This document shows, piece by piece, positions 42,770 through 56,100 of a stretch of 64,000 nt of DNA. The notes below the pieces were generated by a model. It did not search any database. It was not told the DNA's origin and saw nothing but the letters and a program-made list of their open reading frames with translations. Position numbers and translations under genes: made by a program. Position 1 is the first letter of the stretch. Every line of letters starts with the position of its first letter. The stretch spans positions 1,178,001 to 1,242,000 of the forward strand of contig OY755181.1 of the NCBI GenBank assembly GCA_963576735.1, in the 5' to 3' direction. The stretch comes from Bedellia somnulentella. Its lineage: Eukaryota > Arthropoda > Insecta > Lepidoptera > Bedelliidae.

Positions 42770-43881
42770 AAAATATATATTAAACCATTTGATTGAGACA
42801 AACATACAATATTTTCATTAGTTTACAAAGAGCCGCATAGTTACAAAGGGCATACACAATTTTTTATTCACTTTTACACTGAACATACAATTTCTCAATC
42901 AATCTCGCAAATCCCGCTAAATAATGATTTATTAATTTACAATTCACTTCGAGATTAATATGAATGAAATATTATAATGAAGTCTAAATGTTTGTATAAA
43001 TGCTTGAGATGCGATAACTAATAGCTACTAAAAGACGGATAAAACGTTATTACAATAATAGTAATTCAAACGAATCGGTATACATGGACAGATAACAACA
43101 TAAAATCAATAAGACAGTAATGTATTAAGGCACCACGTACATAAAGTAAAACTACCGATGTAGATCTCATTGGACAACACAAATACTGCAATGCAATAAA
43201 CGACAATTTATCATTGTTCCATAAATACATTTAAGTCCTTAATAAAGTGATGCAAAAATTACTTTGTACACACACATATCCTTATGTCCTACGACATATT
43301 TTTACATTATAATGCAAGTACATTAAGTACACTATTTCAGTTCACTCCTTATAGTACCGTTCCTAAAATATCATTCCATTCATTACAATTAGCACTTAAC
43401 AGGTACGCAATAAATACTCAACTAGCTATTTCATTGAAGAATTTGTCAAACTATAAAAGAAGTTGCACGGAATGAAAATTATAATCCTATAGTCCTAAGA
43501 GACAAAAATAAATCTTTATATGGTTTACGACCATATTATTTCATTAGAAGTCATCATTATAAAAATAAAATTAGCTGTCAAGGAAATGTATAATGTTCTC
43601 AATACTAATATTCGGTGGAATTTCAACATAACATTTATCACAGTAACGACAGTATTATAAAATATATTGTTGATAATGTGTATAGTTTTATAAATAAAAT
43701 AGTCGAGTCGTTTCGTTTAGATCGTGATAGAATTGGAAGAAGACGAGAGATCAAGACATCTTACACACCTATAACCAAGGTTTCATTGAAGTGATTCACA
43801 TTTAGTTCTTCAGAAGTTTCGAAGGTCTAAAGTGAAGTGAATGAATTCGACTTGATTATAGGTTTAAATATCTAATTGTTT

Positions 43882-44124
43882 TTACTGCGATTGTTCAGTA
43901 TGTATGGTAATTCTATCGGCAGGTCCTACAGGAATAGCTGTGACCACCCCTGAACCCCTATCTAGTAAGGGGTTCACAACTTGTACGATATCAGGTTGTA
44001 GGGAGTCCCCCCCCTCAATTTCTCCTTCCAAACTAAAGCCAGATTCGAAGTCTGAAGGGGCGGTTTCGCTGCAAGGACTTGTGGTCAATTCGAGGGATAT
44101 TATTTTCTCCTGTGTTGTTTCTAC
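43882..44124 (-). CDS. scrib: scribble last coding exon
   Basis: Starts after CCAATCCAG (44125-44133) and encodes VETTQEKIISLELTTSPCSE and on to a TAA at 43882-43884. The C-terminus is ITIHTEQSQ, acidic and serine-rich upstream. It shows no class I PDZ-binding end. The assignment rests on phase continuity with the upstream exons. Confidence 0.75.
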   Translation of the reverse strand, partial: VETTQEKIISLELTTSPCSETAPSDFESGFSLEGEIEGGDSLQPDIVQVVNPLLDRGSGVVTAIPVGPADRITIHTEQSQ

Positions 44125-47100
44125 CTGGATTGGATAAGAGTTTACTAATTAGTTGCAGAAGTAAAATAGATCATTATGGTAACTCATTGCGATATTAAAG
44201 TTAAAGAGTTTATAAAACGTCTGATAAAGATAAACAAAATTATTTAGATTTAGTCACATTACTACTTCTTTCTAAATAATGTAGGACAGAATTTAAAAAA
44301 CTTGAAGCAACAGCTACAACGGATATCCATTACTTATTCTTTTCTGAAAATATATAACATTCTTCGTCTTTTGAAGGGACAGTACTTTAATTTTAGTCCA
44401 TGTAAAATAGAGAATGAAGAGATAGAAAAACGAGCTCTTAAAAAGTATTTGTACACCTTTTTTCACACTAAAATACTAAAGTGTGATTTGTAATTCGGTA
44501 ACGGAAATGTCAAAAAAAAAATAGGAAAATCACAATTAGTTATTAGTGTGCGAAAATTTATATGAACTGATTAATATGAACGTTACTGATTAATGAATGC
44601 GACTTTCTGAAACTTACATACATATACTCACGCCATTAGTTTCCATTGGAAATCTCATGTGTACTATTAAAATTAATTTTTAGTAAATAATTGACGTTGA
44701 AATCTTGATCTAAACAGTTCAAGTGCTCTAAAAATAAATTTTAAATACAATTAATCTGAAATAAAAATTCAAATCCATGCATAAATTAGGTACCAGTCAT
44801 GCTCTAATATTAAATAGAATTTAGGTTAGGTGCATATGATTTAAAACAAATATCGCTTGGTGCTGATTCTGTCACTTTTATTTGCATTTGTTAAATACAG
44901 GCTGGACCATTAAGTATACAACCCATCACATACGCTTGAGTATGGGGAAGTCTAAAACGAAGATATACAACAATATGTTCTTAGGAACCATGATACCGAT
45001 TTTAGTATAATCTCTTCGTAAAACTCTCCATGCGTACTTTAAATAATCCTGTTTTAGCTCGGACATTGAACCCGAAAGTTTTGTACATTTTAACTGCCAC
45101 AAAAGTTTATACAATGTTATATCATTGTTTAATTTTCAATGCTTTTTTAAAACGTTGTCATGGATTATAGAACAGATCTCCTTATGTATTTGTTTCACAC
45201 TTTCCCATACTCACCCAACTAAATGGCCCAGCCTGTATAACTCAAAACCTAAAGAGAAAATAGCCTTACTTTAGAGAATGACTTGTGAGGATGAATTCAA
45301 TTATGATAAAATGCAACATTAATCGTAATCAGTTTGAATGAAAACTGTTACATAAAAAAACCCAAGCTGGTGATGATGCAATCATAAAAAGGAAACATCA
45401 CAAACCGTTGCTCGAAGATATTCCTTGTCTAGAAGCCGGATATTTTCTGACAAATACACACAAATATATATTAACATGCCATGCTTTGCAAAAATAACAT
45501 GCAACAAGAATATAAGCTGCGCAGGCGATTTTTATACTGAACTTAAGACGTCAATTTCTATTATTTATTTAAACATGATAATTAATAAGAATCTAACATC
45601 AGTAAAATATTTAACAATAATCATCCTGAATTGCTTAAATTTTTTAACAATAAAGTGATTTTTAAATTTAATTCAGTTTGACTACACAATTAGTGAGACA
45701 CACATATACTATACAAATAATTATTACATAAAACTGATATATTTTTATTAAAGCATCATTTAGTATTAAGCGCCTGCGTAGTTTATTAAATTATCAAAAG
45801 ATAAGAAAAACTTTAATTATATTTACTTAAATATGATAAGATTTTATTAGCACCAACCACAGATTAAATAAATTTGTTAATAAAAATTGTTAGTAAACTA
45901 TCAACTTACAATAATATTTCAAAAGGATGTGCGTATATCACTCGGTAGTGCTTATAGAAGTGGTGCGTGAAATGAAAACCGACCGAATTCATATTCCTAC
46001 AAGTTCGTTCAAATCGTTCGGTCAATCAGTCAGTCACTATCTACAAATTCAAAGTCAATCAGTCACAAGTCATAGTAAAAAAAAATTGCCAAGCTTAAAA
46101 ATCCACACGAAGAGCGTTTGCGTAGTGTACAGCGCGCTTGCAAAATATACAGTGTTTCTGCGACCTTTGCCCTCATACCTCTTTCTCGATAATCTTTTCA
46201 ATGTATTCGACGGTTCGCAGTTTAGTCTCTCCAGTGATGGGACAAACATATTCCTCAGCCTTTAGCGTTATTCGCTCGTCTAAGAGTTTCTCTTTTTCCT
46301 TCACGGCGAGAATCGGTCCCGATTTGGTACGTAACGCAATTCGAGGCAGGGGCCACGTCTATAAGTTTCAAAGCGAATTTTACACCCGAATCGGACGAAC
46401 ACTAAAGCGATGAAGCCCGGACCACAATTACAAGTTACTAAGACAATGGTTAGGACATCAACGGTTAAAACATGGACGGCATCACATGATTTATGAATGG
46501 CATTCTGTTAATTTTGATAAATTACTAAATGGCTACAACATTCGTAAGAACCATACCATTTATTTTGTTAATAACCATCGATGTTAACAGTCACGGACAA
46601 ACATTCACATTAGATTGACATTTACTGAGCGAAAAGAAAAATAAAATTTAACCATACTTTCCATACTAAATAAACCCAAAAAAATATATTATTTTAGTAA
46701 TAGTGTTCTTAAGTGATATGAAATTTATATAATGTATTATTCTTTTCACTCAAATAGTTATTGATACCTTAACATAGATAACATTCATGGGCTTGCAATA
46801 AATTCAGTTAGCTATTTACCTCAGATGTGATTTGTTCTCTGGGCGTTTTCTCTCCTACAAGCTGTTCGGCCGGCCCGACCATGTTTTTAATTACCATTTG
46901 TGATTGTATTGCATCCTGTAACGTTGTGAGATAAACATGAATTTAAAGAAATAGAATATAAAGAAAAATAGAATATAAAGTTTAGGGTCGGCTTAGAATA
47001 GCACTACCCCATTTCTTCCGGTGGGTGTACGTAAAAGGCGACTAACGGTATTAGGGCTTTTAAGGGATTTTTGGGCTTTTAAGGGATCACCGAGAACCTT

Positions 47101-50100
47101 TATTTCACCATCTATTCCCCACGCACCTTCCAAAAGTGGCTGAGGAATTTCTAATTCCTTAGCTCTGGCTACCCCTTTCTTGGGATTTATAGCCGTGAGT
47201 ATATGTATGTATGTAAAATATAAAGACAAACTTCCTATTATCATTAATCACTGATTGTTAGCGCAGTATGTTTAAAAAATAGGGACCGAGACAGACAATC
47301 TGATTTTATGAACGATTATTGGAGATATATTTTATGAAGAAGTAATGTAATATTTACAATGTTTTAGCAATAACATAGTTTCAGTGGCCATAATGATAGC
47401 CGACCTCCGATAGGAGATGGCAACAAAACAAGAAGAAGAATAACGATGTATTGTATACCTGTTCCAAAGACCGCAATCTAGCTGCCCGCCACGCTGCTCG
47501 TCGTTGAGCTCTGGTTTCCTCATCTTCGTTATCCTCACCGCGACGGCGGCGGGATTTGGCTGAGGGTCCCACACCGGTTGGCGCGCTGAGGATAGGTGGT
47601 GAATATAGATGGAGATAAGATACTTTAATGATGGGTGTGATACAAGATGGAGAGGGAGCGAATATATTCGGTTAAATAATGTTTGTGTAATTGTCGATTA
47701 ACACATTGCTCAGACAGAAATCTTAGGATAAAAGTGTAAAAACTTCTGCAAAGGACTGAAATCATAACGAGTTGTGTTGAGTGAAAAGTAAAAAACTAAA
47801 AATAAGGGGGTATACAAAGCATTTCTAAATAAGGCTGAGGTTTTAATATCACACAAGATGAAAGTGAGTCATTGAATGAGAACATTAGTACCGATAAAGA
47901 TTTTCAAAACAGTGGGATTTCGCAGGGAACACTAAGTGTTAACATTAATACATGTGAGAGAGTTGGGTTTGTGTGTCTGTTTGTATTTGTTTTCGAGCTA
48001 GTTAATTTTCAACATTTTGCATATCATAATTATAAATTTTTTGTTCATGGAAACTCCAAGTGGGGATTATTTCTAATAAATAACATACATACATACATAC
48101 ACATACTCACGGCTATAAATCCCTTAACGGGGTAGCCAGAGCTTTGGAATGAAAAATTCCTCAGCCACTTTTGGAAGTCGATTGAAAAAATAAAGGAAAG
48201 AAAAATTTCGACACCAGCGAGGATCGAACCCACGACCTCCGGGTATACGCCCCTGTCGCTCTGCCAATTGAGCTATAGTGTCAAGTGGGCTCTAGTGCGA
48301 AATTGTTCTTTCCTTTGTTTCTTTTCCACTTTTTAAGTAGTGTTGGCGATCCCTACCTCAGAATTTTTTACAAATTCATTTCATTCAAAGGTGATTTTGC
48401 ATATCACCTAAGAAATCGTCAAAAGAAATCAATAAATTCAAATCTTAGCGACATGATAGTCCAGTGGGTAGAACACCCGCCCGAAAACAGAAGGGCGTGA
48501 GTTCCAATCCTGGGACGGGCCTACACCAATTTGTCTTTTCTAAAGTCATATGTGTGGTTTATTTATCATGGTTGTTAACGGTGAGGGAAAACATCGTGAG
48601 GAAACCCACATGGCTGAGTTGTACTTAGTCATGTGACAGTGTATTCGTACAAAACGGCGATAGGCCTGCCCCCTATCACGTGAGTACACTGTCTAAGCAA
48701 AACGTGGGTACCTTCTCTGGAAACTAGATGGCGCTTGCCATGTGAGTTCAGAAGTATTGGTACCTCTACCAACCCCTTCGGGGATAAACGGCGTGAACGT
48801 TTATGTTATATGTTATGTTAAATTCAAATCTCACGCTGTATAGACTGGTACCATACCTATGTCCGTTCTCGTTGTGTTCGTCGTCTGAATGTTCGCTGTC
48901 GCTGGATCCGAGCTCGGAGCGAGACAGCGACATCTTGCGCTCCTCCTCTTGCTTCATTCGCTCCACCTCATCCGCCGATAGGAATGTGAATATTTTCTCT
49001 GTTGAATATTATAGTTTTATGATTTTGGAATGGATTACCTATGTTTTCGTGTAGGTAAATAGAACAAGAAGTGAATTAGAGTAATGGGGGCTTTTAAGTC
49101 ATACGTGTTGGTTGGACGATGGGGTTGAAGACACATCATCAACTATCTATCTATTATACTTTAAGAAAGTTTAAAGATTCATAGTGGTGATTTTCGGTAG
49201 ATAGTTTGCAAGGTTTTTATAGTGCTTTATTAGTAAATTTGCTAGTTATATGTTAATACTTTTCTTGATTTAAACTGTTGCTTTACTAATAGACATTGTG
49301 TTTTAATTCAGTTTAATATATAAACTATAATAGAAGTTCAGGCTAAAATGTTTTACTAACATTTCAACTCCTGGTTTAAAATGTATTGGCCTAATTATTG
49401 GTTCCCTACATATTTGTTCTGTAACAAAATACAATATACATACTAACCTGGTTTAGGCGAGGGTTTATGACTTTCCTCCATGGCATTTTCGAAGAATTTT
49501 TTCTTATCGCTAACAGATGCTTTCACGAAATTCCCAGAATGAGGTGGGGAAGCCTGTCAATATCAATTTCATAAATACATTTCCTTACAAAAGTATGTAC
49601 AAATATATGAACATGAAATGAATATAATGTCATAAGAAGCTTACGTATAATACCGATGCGAACCCATCACCAAGCTGAAATATTATCACCCATGCATCGA
49701 CCAGGTTAAATCACTCATGAAGATATAGTGGCATGCAAACACAACATAATTGCAAAGTTAGTAAAATGATATTAAATAAAGGAATGGGTTTAAGAAACAA
49801 AGTATGGATCGGGAGGTGAAAGAACACTGATTTGGAGACGATATTTAGTTTCACAGGTTGCTTTATGACGAACACAATAAAAGAAGCATTATGTGTGAGG
49901 TTGATGCCGTAAATGTTTGATTACCTCGCCGATGGCGAAGGCTTTGATTTGGCTGCTCCATGCTGGTTTCGATGAGGCACTAGGCTCTTCTTTCACGGCA
50001 GTAGAAATAATTGGGGACTCTTTGGGGATAGACGAAGATGTGACATCACCAAATCGTACTCTCCGTTCAGTGAGAATTGATTTTGGGGGTTCACTTGGGT

Positions 50101-53100
50101 CTGGCGCTATACGGTTTGGAACTTGATGTTTTAAAATTGTACTCTCTTTAACTGGAGTTCCTATTTCATTTGGTGGGATGGGAGAAGTTTTATTTGAACA
50201 CAAAGTATGGTCACAAGTGTAAGGATTAAAAGATCCTGCAACAGTTGTTTGAAGAGGATATGGATTGAAGGTTGGAGAAGGGCTTTTGTATAAATCTTCA
50301 TTAGAAAAGTACTTATAAGTAGGATTGTAATATTGATAGTCTGGTATAAAGGTCTCATCGGGGTGCAAAGAGCAAGGTGTGTTTGGAACGTGAGAGACGG
50401 TTGGAAGTTGTTTGTATTGAGCATGCAACAGTTCTGGGGTATCAGAATCGTTTTGCGAATTTACAGGACTGAGTGGAAGTTCTCTGTAATACTCTTCGCT
50501 ATGAAAAGAGTTTGGTCTAGGAGTTCGAAGCGGTTGAAAAGGTGGTGTTTCTGCTACTACTGAAGATGCAATAGGATATTGGCTGTAATCTACAGGAGGC
50601 GGACATTCAGAATCAGGAGAATTAGTCGATAAAGAAGACTGTAAAATGGTCTCTGCTTCTATCGGTTCAGGCAACACTATTAACTCAGGAACAATAGTCA
50701 GTGGGGTTTTCAAGGAAGGATTGGCAAGACCAACAAGAATCGCTTCACTTTCGTCAGTTTCGAAAGAAGGTGGTGGGGGAATAATAAGGTCTGTTGGGAC
50801 TTCGGGGAATCGAATCTTCACCTTTTCTGAATTTGGGTTGGAATTTTCCGCGCATGCTTTGTTAGTGTCGCTTTTAAGCGTATCATGCATTACGTCAGCA
50901 TTCTGGTTTATGTGACTGGTCTCGGATTCGTCAGGGGATTCTTGGCTGAAACTAACTCGTTTCGTTTGCGGTTTTCGTGGGATTTGCGGTTTTTGTTTGA
51001 CCGGTGGAGGCTTCTTGGGAGATGGCGGTGTGTCTGGTCCTGGGGTGGCTCGGTCCGGGGGTGGGCTGCCGGGGTGGCCCGCCAGTACTCGCGGGGTGGC
51101 GGGGGGACTACTCAGCTAGCGAACCAACAACCAAACTTTACTCAAACTATTTATACACTAGCAAAATGTGCAATAATATATTTATTCTTAATGTTTTCTT
51201 CTAGCTTTAATATTTACAATGTTGTAATATGGAATCAATTTGCAAGAAAATATAAACTTTTCCTTTTACGTGTAAACATAACTGTCTTCCAAAATAAATG
51301 TGGTAAACAAAAATAACAGTAATAAAACAGGCAGTTGTCTGAAACATGTGTATTTAAGTAAATCATGACCAGTTTTCTCATTTTATATCAACATCAAAGT
51401 TAAATTAACACATACCATCAACAATTATTTAAACATTGAATTCAAAGGAATACAAACATTGATATTGCCTTAATGTCTAAAACACATCATTAAATAAACT
51501 TCTCATCATTTCAATATATAATTAAGTTCTACTACAAAAACATTGAAGTCAGACGAAATTTTCAAGTAGAAATATGGTTTCTGTTATGTATATGTTTATG
51601 AAAAAGGTATACAGTTCAAAAACATCATCTGGGTATGTAGTAAGGTTAAGAGATAAGTATAAAATGGCTACAGAAGGCAATATTAGACAAGATTTAATAT
51701 TCAATGTTACACAAATCATATAACACTGTCTTATTAATATGTACATATTAATGAACACACGCACTTATGTATATAAAATGCATATTTATTTTTTATCAGC
51801 TATCTTTAGCTGCATTTTAATATTCTCATTTAAAATAATTTAGTAACATTGAAAATACTAAACGATTATTTATACAAATTTTAATATTTCCAAATTCATC
51901 AAACTATAAGTTAAATTCCGATATGAAACATTGATGCTTTCAGCATTTTTCAATATATTCTCAAAATATATCATCTTTAACTAGATTTAGTTAAATTAAG
52001 AATCTTGACATATTTACAGAAGCACCTCGGTACTCAAAATAATGAAATCAGTTTCAGTCCACTTTAGAATTATGTACGATTTATTATAGAGTTTCTAATG
52101 TGAAATGAACAAATATTGACACAATAAAATTTTGAAATTCTTTTAGACAAATAATGTAAGTGTACACAAGATGTGTTTAGTTTTTTGTGATGGATTTGTT
52201 GTTTTTTTATTATATATTATAAGAATATTATATAGTATATAATATATAAGTCGTACATACGTCATTTTGCCTCGTGACTTTGATATCGGCCTTTAGGCGC
52301 AAATAGGAAAAATTATACACGTAAAAACACTCAGTATACATACACTCACCCTATGAATTTCACACACGAGTAGGCAGGGACTATTAATCGCCACTTTGTT
52401 CAATCCTAGCAAATAACTCTTTTTTATTTAAATACATATTTTAATAAACATTTAATTCTAAAGTGAACTTAATTCAAGAACTAGATCAAGGCATTATATT
52501 TTATTAGTTTTTATCTAAGTTTCACATCATTTGACATACAATAATTTCTAGCCAAGATTATTTTTAAAAATATAATTGATATACTTAATTAAGTGTTCCC
52601 AATGACTCCTCAAGAGGCTGCATGTATGGAATGAAAAACTTTATCAATGCAATAGTACATTTATAAATATGTTGGACCAAGGATCTAAACTATCAAAACA
52701 ATAGGGTAATAACGAATATTTCTGTATCGTTTGTATTTTACCAATTTATTTTAAAGACAACATAAATTAAGAACTAGTTTTTATTTTAACAACTAACATT
52801 CATTAAACTGAGACAACATCAATTAAATACCGATTACAACTAATACAATCAAATGCTCATAAATTTATAAAAATCATAATATTATACTAATGCTTTCATT
52901 TTAAAAACTCAATATATACATGCAAACCGAAATAAACCTTCCTCTCTTTTTGTTTTTCGTAAAAAAGTTTTTTACACAAATAACTAAGAAACCGGGTTTT
53001 AATTTAAGGTTTTGTGCCCATAATCCTATTTAACTACAATATATATGTGTCATACTTAAATACGTTAGACCATTTATTTTGGAAGATAATTTTAAGCAAT

Positions 53101-56100
53101 AAAATACAAATAAGTACACATATTTTCATGCAAATTTTCTATTTTATCTACAGTATAAATACATGCTAAATTAAATATAAAACCACAAAAACAGCTACGG
53201 TTATCAAAGAGATTCTATTGATATTCGCCATGCTGCTTATAAAGCTATGTCATTTTAATAGCTTATAAATATATTTATTGTAAAATAACTACATGCATAT
53301 TTTATATAAATATTATTATATTGGAGTGTAAAATAATCAGTTCACTTATTTTTAAATGAAAGAACATAATAGCAGAAAAACTTAATATAATTTGATTAAT
53401 TAATATAATACTCAATAATTTCCTTTATATGTCTTTGTAATCTGCTTTTATATTCTTTATTCGATTTTATGGCTGAAGGAATTAAAATTATATTTCATAG
53501 ACACATACATATACTCACGCCATTATTTCCCATTGGGCAAGGCAGAGACTATCGATTGCCCTTTAGTACGATCCTATCAAATCTAACGGTTTGAGTTCGA
53601 TACCTTTAGCTTAATTAAATATAAAGTTAGCACGTAACCTCAAACTATTAGATCTAACACATAATACGGTATTTTACGATATAATGGGGATAATAGGTAA
53701 TTATAGTCAGCATGAAATTGTCTACATTATGAGAATGTGTGTATAGACAAGAATATGTGTAAACCTTAAGAAGTTTTTTTTATTATTAAAAAGAAGTTTT
53801 ATTTTTGTTTGAATACTCAGTATGTCTGAGATAAGAATGTATTTTTATCCCTAAATAGCACTTAAAGCATTTTTTAGGGTGTATTTTTTATCAGATAGTC
53901 GCTGGTTGTACACTCTAAAAATGACACTATCTAACAGGACATGTTGTATGCGTTCAATTCGTCGCTACCATCTCAATACTTTTTATAGTTCTGAATTTTT
54001 CCTCTAGATGGCGCGATGTGTTTTGTAAGAGTCTTAACTGTTATTTAGTTTTATTTTGTAAAATTATATGTCTAATTAACTCTGTGGCGTGGTATAAAAT
54101 GGTGTTAGTGTAATTCCCAACCGACCTGCGGCTGCCGCGTGTGTTTGGACATGAGCACAGTGGTGGTCTTGTGAAGCTCCGGCGACTTCGGAGGACCGGG
54201 TTCGAGCGCGAAGTTTTCTACCGCGTGTACTATTTCTAAAACCTGTTTGGAAATATATTTTTTTAGGTTCTGCGTAGTGTCGGCTTTTAATAGCACATAT
54301 ACATATTCATGGCTATGAACCCCCTAGAAGAGATTCAAAACAAGAAGTTTCGCAGCCATGAAACCCATTAGCAACAACCTTTAATTTAGCTATCTTTCCT
54401 CACTCAACTTCCAAAAGTGACTTGGAATAGCACTTACTCATTTATAGTTGTGGGTGTCATAAAAGGTGATCTAGTTTTGGGGATACAGGAATGCCACGGA
54501 CTCTCATGCAGTCATAATCTCCATCATCAGCCAATAGACACCCACTGAATATATGCGAACCCAAAGATTTCCACAACGACTTTATCTATTATCTTCCCGT
54601 GAATTTCAAGTCGTTGGTCCATCTTGAAACTCCAACTTACACTAACTTATGTAATGTAAATACATACATACATATACTCACGGCTATAAATCCCTAATAG
54701 GGGTAGCCAGAGATTAGGGATCAAAAAAATCTTCAGCTACTTTTGGAAGTTAAGTAGGGAAAATATTATCAAATAAATGTTTTATGTAACATACAAATAA
54801 TATTGAAAGAAATGGCTCAGTTCGAGTCGGTCTATTATCTGTAAACATGTATTTTTTATGAGAGCTTGTCCCATATATAAATACAAAGATTTTATTAATG
54901 TAACTACTATTTTACACGTCATAAAACTTACTTTAAGAGGCGACTAACTGTATTGGGGTTTCTTAGGGATTTTTGGGTGATGCGGTTGGAGACCTATCAC
55001 CAACAACCTTTATTTCACCATCTATTCCCCACGCAACTCCCAAAAGCAGCTGAGGAATTTCTAATCCCTAACTGCTACCCCTTCAAGGGATTTATAGCCG
55101 TGATTATATGTATGTATGTATAAAACTTACTTTCTCTGGCGTTGTTTTCCCTCTGATCTCTGCGACTTCTTTCTCATGCTCGTATTCAACTATGTCTTCT
55201 TGGAATGTTGGCTCCTGAAATACGAACATTTGCAATTGATTTTAATCATAATAATTATAAATAACTAGCTGACCGGACAGACTTCGTACTTTCAAATTTG
55301 CTTATGCCAAACTTTAGGCGTTTTTTTCGGTACCTACTCTGAGTTCAATCAGGCGTGAATATTTTATTATTCAAATTTTTACATACATACATATACTCAC
55401 GGCTATAATTCCCTGGAAGGGGTAGCCAGAGCTAAGGAATTAGAAATTTCGCAGCCACTTTTGGAAAGTTGAGTGGGGAAAAGATGGTATAATATGTTGG
55501 TGACGGGTCTCCAACCGCATCGCCCAATGTTTCCTTAAAAGCCCCAATACCGTTAGTCGCCTCTTACGTACATCCGCCGGTAGAAATGGGGTAGCGCTAT
55601 TCTAAGCCGGCGCTACACAGCTATTCAAATTTTTCCGGGATAAAAAGTATACTATGTTACACTTTGGGTCATTATCTAGCATTCTGTCAAATTTTATTCA
55701 TATACATTATGTACTTGAGGAGCCTTTTTGCCTCAAACATACAAACAATCTTAACTTTCACATTTATAATATTAATATTATAAAAATAGGGACATATTAC
55801 ACAGATCTAGTTACCGCTAAACTAAGTATAACTTCTATTATGGGATACTGACTCGAATATATAATTAATAAAATACAAATCACATCTCATCAAATAAATG
55901 TTCCTCTCTGCGGGGATCAAACCTGCAGCCTCCGGACCGAGAAGCTAGTCACTAGTCACCTATCGTCAATCATAATATTTTATTCGTCGTAAATGAAGTT
56001 TACAAGGTTGTTACTACATATAATTGTTTTTTTTCTGTTCCGAATTTTAATTTTAAATTACTAAAGCTTTTTTCATTTCTATTGTATAAATGGACTCGTC

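Noticed and set aside
45927..46413. Two overlapping plus-strand open frames (112 and 91 codons).
   Set aside because: They lie antisense to the proposed scribble exon 46179-46358 and its 3' intron; no family resemblance, and the minus-strand reading explains the openness.
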